A DNA stretch of 64,000 nucleotides, from contig CAUJKE010000206.1 in assembly GCA_963205385.1 (NCBI GenBank), positions 1 through 64,000 on the forward strand, written 5' to 3'. The notes under the pieces are model-generated. The model did not search any database, was not told the DNA's origin, and worked only from the letters and a program-made list of their open reading frames with translations. This DNA comes from Planctomycetota bacterium (GTDB lineage: Bacteria; Planctomycetota; Planctomycetia; Pirellulales; Pirellulaceae). This document shows positions 60,103 to 64,000 of the stretch, one piece after another (within the stretch, counting starts at the first letter, position 1; the number at the start of each line of letters is the position of its first letter). The position numbers and the translations under genes are program-made.

Positions 60103-62520
60103 ATGCTGATCGCACGCTTATTTCGCGGGTCGCTGCGCCCCGCTCTGGTCGCTCTGATGCTAGTCTTCTTCGCGGCGGGGTCATTACGCGCTGCCGAACC
60201 GGTCGATTACGCGCGCGATATCAAGCCGCTGTTGGCTGCGAATTGCTTTCAGTGTCATGGGCCGGACAAGCAAGAGTCTGATCTGCGTCTGGATGCCGGG
60301 CGGTCGATTCTGGCGGGCGGCAATAGCGGCCCCGCGGTTGTGCCGTCTCACAGTGACGAGAGCCTGCTGATTCAGGCTGTCGAAGGCGAGGCGGATGTGG
60401 TCAGCCGGATGCCGCCGGAGGACGAAGCGGAGCCGCTCGCCGCGGAACAAATCGCGCTCTTACGGCGCTGGATCGACGCCGGGGCGAAGTTTCCGGAAGA
60501 TGACGCTCCGCTCGCCGCGAAACAGCGCAATGTCGACCATTGGTCGTTTCAGCCGATAGCCCGCCCCGCGCCGCCGCCGGTGACGAATCGCGCTTGGGTC
60601 GCGTCCCCGATCGATGCGTTCGTTCTGGCCAAACTGGAAGCAGCGCAGATTCAGCCCTCGCCGGCGGCCGATCGCGTGACGCTCATCCGCCGCCTCTCGC
60701 TTGACTTGATTGGCCTCTTGCCGACGCCTGAGGAAGTGCAGGCGTTTGTCGCCGACGAGCGCCCCGACGCTTATGAACGACTGGTGGACCGCCTCTTGGC
60801 TTCGCCCCGCTATGGCGAGCGGTGGGGCCGGTTGTGGCTCGATCAGGCTCGCTATGCCGATTCGCATGGTTACACGAACGATGGCCCGCGCTCGATCTGG
60901 CCGTATCGCGACTACGTGCTGCACGCCTTCAATCGCGATCTGCCGTTCGATCAATTCACCATCGAGCAACTCGCAGGCGACTTATTGCCCGATGCGACGG
61001 CGGAGCAGATCGTCGCGACCGGTTTTCATCGCAACACCCAAATCAACGACGAAGGGGGAAGCGACGCCGAGCAGTACCGCGTCGAAGCGGTTGTCGACCG
61101 CGTCTCCACCACCGGCATCGTCTTCATGGGACTGACCTACGGCTGCGCCCGTTGCCACGATCACAAGTTCGACCCCATCAGTCAACGCAACTTCTACGAA
61201 ATGTTCGCGTTCTTCAACAGTCAGGACGAACCGAACTACGACGCGCCGCTGGTTGCTCCGAATGCATCCAAACTTCCCGCGCAGCGCGAAGAAATTAGTC
61301 GCTTCGCAGCGGCGCTGAAAGCGCTCGACGCCAAGGCCGACAACGCGGAGCAGGCCAAGCAGGAGCTCACGGCCAGGCTTGATGCCGCCAAGAAGCAAGA
61401 AGCGGCTATTCGCGCCCGCGAGTTCGCGAGCACGATGGTCCTTCGCGAGCGCAGCCAGCCGCGTGAAACCTATGTGCATATTCGCGGCGAGTTCTTGCGC
61501 AAAGGCAAACCCGTCACGACCGCGACGCCGGAATTCCTCCCCCCCTTGAAGCCCAGCGACAACTCCGCGGGCAGCGTTCCCACCAGCCGGCTCGACTTGG
61601 CGCGGTGGCTCGTGGCGGACGAACATCCCCTCACGCCGCGGGTGATCGCCAATCGCCAATGGCAAGCGTTCTTTGGCCAAGGGCTGGTCCGCACCGACAA
61701 CGACTTTGGCCTGCAAGGGGAGAATCCTTCGCATCCAGAATTGCTCGATTGGCTCGCTCGGTCGCTGCTCGACCACGACTGGAGTCTCAAAGCGTTGCAT
61801 CGTGAGATTGTGTTATCCGCGACCTATCAACAAGCCTCGACGGCGCGTCCCGAACTGGAGCCGATCGACACCAACAATCGCCTCCTCGCGCGGCAAAACC
61901 GTTTGCGCTTGGATGCCGAGTTGATTCGCGACGCGGCCCTTACCGCCGCCGGGCTCCTCTCCACCAAGATGCACGGCGCGAGCGTCTTCCCGCCCCAACC
62001 GGCCGGCGTGATGCAACGCACGCGCAACCCCGGCCGCAAGTGGAATACCAGCACCGGCGAAGATCGTTATCGCCGCGGGCTGTATACGTTCTTCTGGCGT
62101 TCGACGCCACATCCGTTCCTCAAGTCGTTCGATGCTCCTGATTCGAATACCGCCTGCACGCGCCGCGAGCGCTCGAACACGCCGATCCAAGCGTTGACGC
62201 TGCTCAACGATGAAGCCTTTGTGGAAGCCTCGCAGATGCTGGCCTTGCGCTTGTTACGCGCGTTGCCTGAAGGCGACGATCCCGCGCGTATCGATCAACT
62301 CTTCCGCTGGTGTTTGTGCCGCGAACCAGGTTCCGCGGAACGCGCTGCCGTCGAGGAACTTGTGCAAGCCGAACGTCAGGCGTCTCAGGCATCCAAACCG
62401 GAATTGACGTTCATTACCGCGCAGCAGTTGCCGGAAAGTGTTACGGCGCAAGAAGCCGTCGTCTGGGCGACGGTCGCGCGGGCGATGCTGAACCTTGACG
62501 AATTCATGACGCGCGAGTAA
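60103..62520 (+). CDS. PSCyt1-DUF1549-DUF1553 planctomycete cytochrome protein
   Basis: An 805-residue exported protein (signal MLIARLFRGSLRPALVALMLVFFAAGSLRA, given in part) with a planctomycete cytochrome domain at about 30-125, whose haem site CFQCH is at Cys48, then DUF1549 (about 150-360; FVLAKLEAAQIQPSPAADRV, RLLASPRYGERWGR, ATGFHRNTQINDEGG) and DUF1553 (about 500-790; RLDLARWLVADEHPLTPRV, ANRQWQAFFGQGLVRTDNDFG, RRERSNTPIQALTLLNDEAF). This arrangement with a DUF1501 protein directly behind is a hallmark of planctomycete genomes; no activity has been shown, an oxidoreductase on glycans is one proposal. A short coiled region lies near 400-440. Stop and next start are five bases apart. Confidence 0.92.
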   Translation: MLIARLFRGSLRPALVALMLVFFAAGSLRAAEPVDYARDIKPLLAANCFQCHGPDKQESDLRLDAGRSILAGGNSGPAVVPSHSDESLLIQAVEGEADVVSRMPPEDEAEPLAAEQIALLRRWIDAGAKFPEDDAPLAAKQRNVDHWSFQPIARPAPPPVTNRAWVASPIDAFVLAKLEAAQIQPSPAADRVTLIRRLSLDLIGLLPTPEEVQAFVADERPDAYERLVDRLLASPRYGERWGRLWLDQARYADSHGYTNDGPRSIWPYRDYVLHAFNRDLPFDQFTIEQLAGDLLPDATAEQIVATGFHRNTQINDEGGSDAEQYRVEAVVDRVSTTGIVFMGLTYGCARCHDHKFDPISQRNFYEMFAFFNSQDEPNYDAPLVAPNASKLPAQREEISRFAAALKALDAKADNAEQAKQELTARLDAAKKQEAAIRAREFASTMVLRERSQPRETYVHIRGEFLRKGKPVTTATPEFLPPLKPSDNSAGSVPTSRLDLARWLVADEHPLTPRVIANRQWQAFFGQGLVRTDNDFGLQGENPSHPELLDWLARSLLDHDWSLKALHREIVLSATYQQASTARPELEPIDTNNRLLARQNRLRLDAELIRDAALTAAGLLSTKMHGASVFPPQPAGVMQRTRNPGRKWNTSTGEDRYRRGLYTFFWRSTPHPFLKSFDAPDSNTACTRRERSNTPIQALTLLNDEAFVEASQMLALRLLRALPEGDDPARIDQLFRWCLCREPGSAERAAVEELVQAERQASQASKPELTFITAQQLPESVTAQEAVVWATVARAMLNLDEFMTRE

Positions 62521-62525
62521 CCGCC

Positions 62526-63968
62526 ATGCCACATCTGCCCCTCGAACTCCGCCAATACCTCACAAACGCCGCGCGGCGCGACTTTCTCTATCACTGCGGT
62601 CTGGGCCTGGGTTCGCTGGCGCTCGGCGCGATGCAGGCCCAAGCCGCGGCGCCTGCGACAAGCAATCCCACCGCGCCGCGCCCGCCCCACTTTCCCGCTA
62701 AAGCCAAAGGGGTGATTCAGCTCTTCATGGCCGGCGGACCGAGTCAACTCGAACTGTTCGACTACAAGCCGAAGCTCCAGGCGTTGCACGGCAAGCCGGT
62801 GCCGCAGTCCTACCTCGAAGGCAAACGCTTCGCATTTCTCAAGCCCAATGCGACGCTCCTCGGCACGAAACGCAAGTTCGCCCAACATGGCGCCAGCGGC
62901 GCGGAACTCTCGGAACTCTTGCCCCATACCGCAAAAATCGCCGACGATATCGCCATCGTCCGCACGATGCACACCGACAACTTCAATCACGGCCCGGCCA
63001 AGCTCATCGCCCAAACCGGCTTTCAAAACTTCGGCGCGCCGACGTTCGGCTCCTGGCTCCTCTACGGGCTCGGCAGTGAAAGCGAAAACCTCCCCGGCTA
63101 CGTCGTGCTCCTCTCCGGCCCGCGCGGGCCACGCGGCGGCGCGTACCTCTGGTCCAACGGGTTTCTCCCCAGCCATCTGCAAGGAACGCCGCTACGTTCC
63201 TCCGGCGAGCCGATCCTCAATCTGGCCAACCCCGCCGGCGTCGATGCCGCGCGGCAAGAGCGCACGGTGCAAACGATCGCGCGCCTCAACGCCCTGCGTC
63301 ACGCGGTCACCGGCGATGACGAAATCGCCGCCCGCACCGCGAGCTATGAACTCGCGTTTCGGATGCAGACCAGCGCGCCGGAATTGGTGGATATTTCGGA
63401 CGAAACGCAAGAAACGCTTGATCTTTACGGCGTGAAGCCGGGCGAGTCGTCGTTCGCGCACAACGTGCTACTCGCGCGGCGACTCATCGAGCGCGGCGTC
63501 CGCTGCGTCACGCTCTTTCACACCGACTGGGATCATCACGGCGGCGGTGAAAACCTCGAAGGCTACCTCGACAAGCTCTGCCGCGAGACCGATCAACCCT
63601 GCTCGGCGCTGGTGCAAGATCTCAAGCGCCGCGGCATGCTCGACGACACGCTGGTCGTCTGGGGTGGCGAATTCGGCCGCACGCCGATGGGCGAAGTTCG
63701 CGCCACCGTCGGCCGCGATCACCATATCGACGCCTACACCATCTGGCTCGCAGGGGGCGGTGTTCGCGGCGGCCAAACGCTGGGGGCCACCGACGAACTC
63801 GGCTTCTACAGCGAAGATGGCAGCGACCGCCACCACGTCCACGACCTCCACGCCACCACACTGCACCTCATGGGCCTCGACCACGAACGCCTAACATTCA
63901 AGCACCAAGGCCGCAACTTCAAGATCACGGACGTGGCCGGCGAAGTGATTCAGCCGCTGGTGGGTTAA
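62526..63968 (+). CDS. DUF1501 family Tat-exported protein
   Basis: A 480-residue protein with a twin-arginine signal at Arg17-Arg18 (ARRDFLYHCGLGLGSLALG) and the DUF1501 domain, related to alkaline phosphatase/sulfatase folds: GVIQLFMAGGPSQLELFDYKP, the HTDWDHHGGGENL motif and WGGEFGRTPMGE with GRDHH, which mirror metal-binding loops of that superfamily. It lacks the formylglycine CxPxR motif, so classical sulfatase activity is not expected. It is exported folded, perhaps with its metal, and pairs with the cytochrome protein upstream (5-base gap). No start alternative is needed. It ends 32 bases before the window edge. Confidence 0.92.
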   Translation: MPHLPLELRQYLTNAARRDFLYHCGLGLGSLALGAMQAQAAAPATSNPTAPRPPHFPAKAKGVIQLFMAGGPSQLELFDYKPKLQALHGKPVPQSYLEGKRFAFLKPNATLLGTKRKFAQHGASGAELSELLPHTAKIADDIAIVRTMHTDNFNHGPAKLIAQTGFQNFGAPTFGSWLLYGLGSESENLPGYVVLLSGPRGPRGGAYLWSNGFLPSHLQGTPLRSSGEPILNLANPAGVDAARQERTVQTIARLNALRHAVTGDDEIAARTASYELAFRMQTSAPELVDISDETQETLDLYGVKPGESSFAHNVLLARRLIERGVRCVTLFHTDWDHHGGGENLEGYLDKLCRETDQPCSALVQDLKRRGMLDDTLVVWGGEFGRTPMGEVRATVGRDHHIDAYTIWLAGGGVRGGQTLGATDELGFYSEDGSDRHHVHDLHATTLHLMGLDHERLTFKHQGRNFKITDVAGEVIQPLVG

Positions 63969-64000
63969 GAACGAAGAGAACGATGGTTTGCGACCAAGAC

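Overview
The window looks like a chromosomal segment of a GC-rich planctomycete of the Pirellulales type. The evidence is the density of families typical of that phylum: a PSCyt1/DUF1549/DUF1553 protein followed by a DUF1501 protein, three giant PVC-type haem-binding CxxCH proteins, two of them with a ThuA-like module, seven hydrazine-synthase-alpha-like (HzsA-related) propeller cytochromes, DUF1080, BNR_4, DUF6807 and sugar-phosphate isomerase-like proteins. I found no rRNA, tRNA, CRISPR array, insertion sequence or phage gene.

Layout. 1-3246 (+): two small uncharacterised genes, a XerC-type recombinase behind a clear terminator, and a ThiH-like radical SAM enzyme. 3299-14755: a minus-strand glycosidase-like secreted protein diverges from a plus-strand pair, a 1972-residue ThuA/SGNH-like/propeller/HEAT/discoidin/cupredoxin/cytochrome c fusion and the first HzsA-related protein. 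14812-48583: about 34 kb entirely on the minus strand, in two blocks of like design. The upstream block (48583 down to 31280) starts with a YVTN-propeller di-haem cytochrome, then two HzsA-related proteins, an isomerase-like TIM barrel, a ThuA-PVC dehydrogenase-like protein, a second PVC protein, a BNR_4 propeller with a polysaccharide-lyase-like residue pattern, and DUF1080. The downstream block (30940 down to 14812) again starts with a YVTN di-haem cytochrome, then four HzsA-related proteins (two junctions with 4-base ATGA overlaps) and DUF6807. 48738-53444: a siroham sulfite reductase-like protein, a NarL-type and an NtrC-type response regulator, neither with a kinase nearby. 53787-59836: small and housekeeping-like genes (Trm112-like, HIT, PQQ-like propeller, DUF1328, DUF3309, two small envelope proteins, M24 peptidase). 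60103-63968: the PSCyt1/DUF1549/DUF1553 and DUF1501 pair.

How it may work together. Thirteen predicted exported proteins carry 24 CXXCH haem-attachment motifs between them, embedded in beta-propellers and carbohydrate-binding-like modules (discoidin, LamG, jelly-roll). Together with a glycosidase-like protein, a lyase-like BNR_4 protein and DUF1080, this suggests oxidative and lytic processing of complex, perhaps sulfated, polysaccharides outside the cytoplasmic membrane. Substrates are inference.

The strongest unexplained signal is a 24-bp palindrome, CTAAAC-N12-GTTTAG, exact in front of both the second minus-strand block (31111-31134) and the sulfite reductase gene (50624-50647), near-exact in front of the glycosidase-like gene (4950-4973) and degenerate at the promoter of the first block (48641-48664). 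Each copy overlaps or abuts a plausible -10 element, so it looks like a shared repressor operator.
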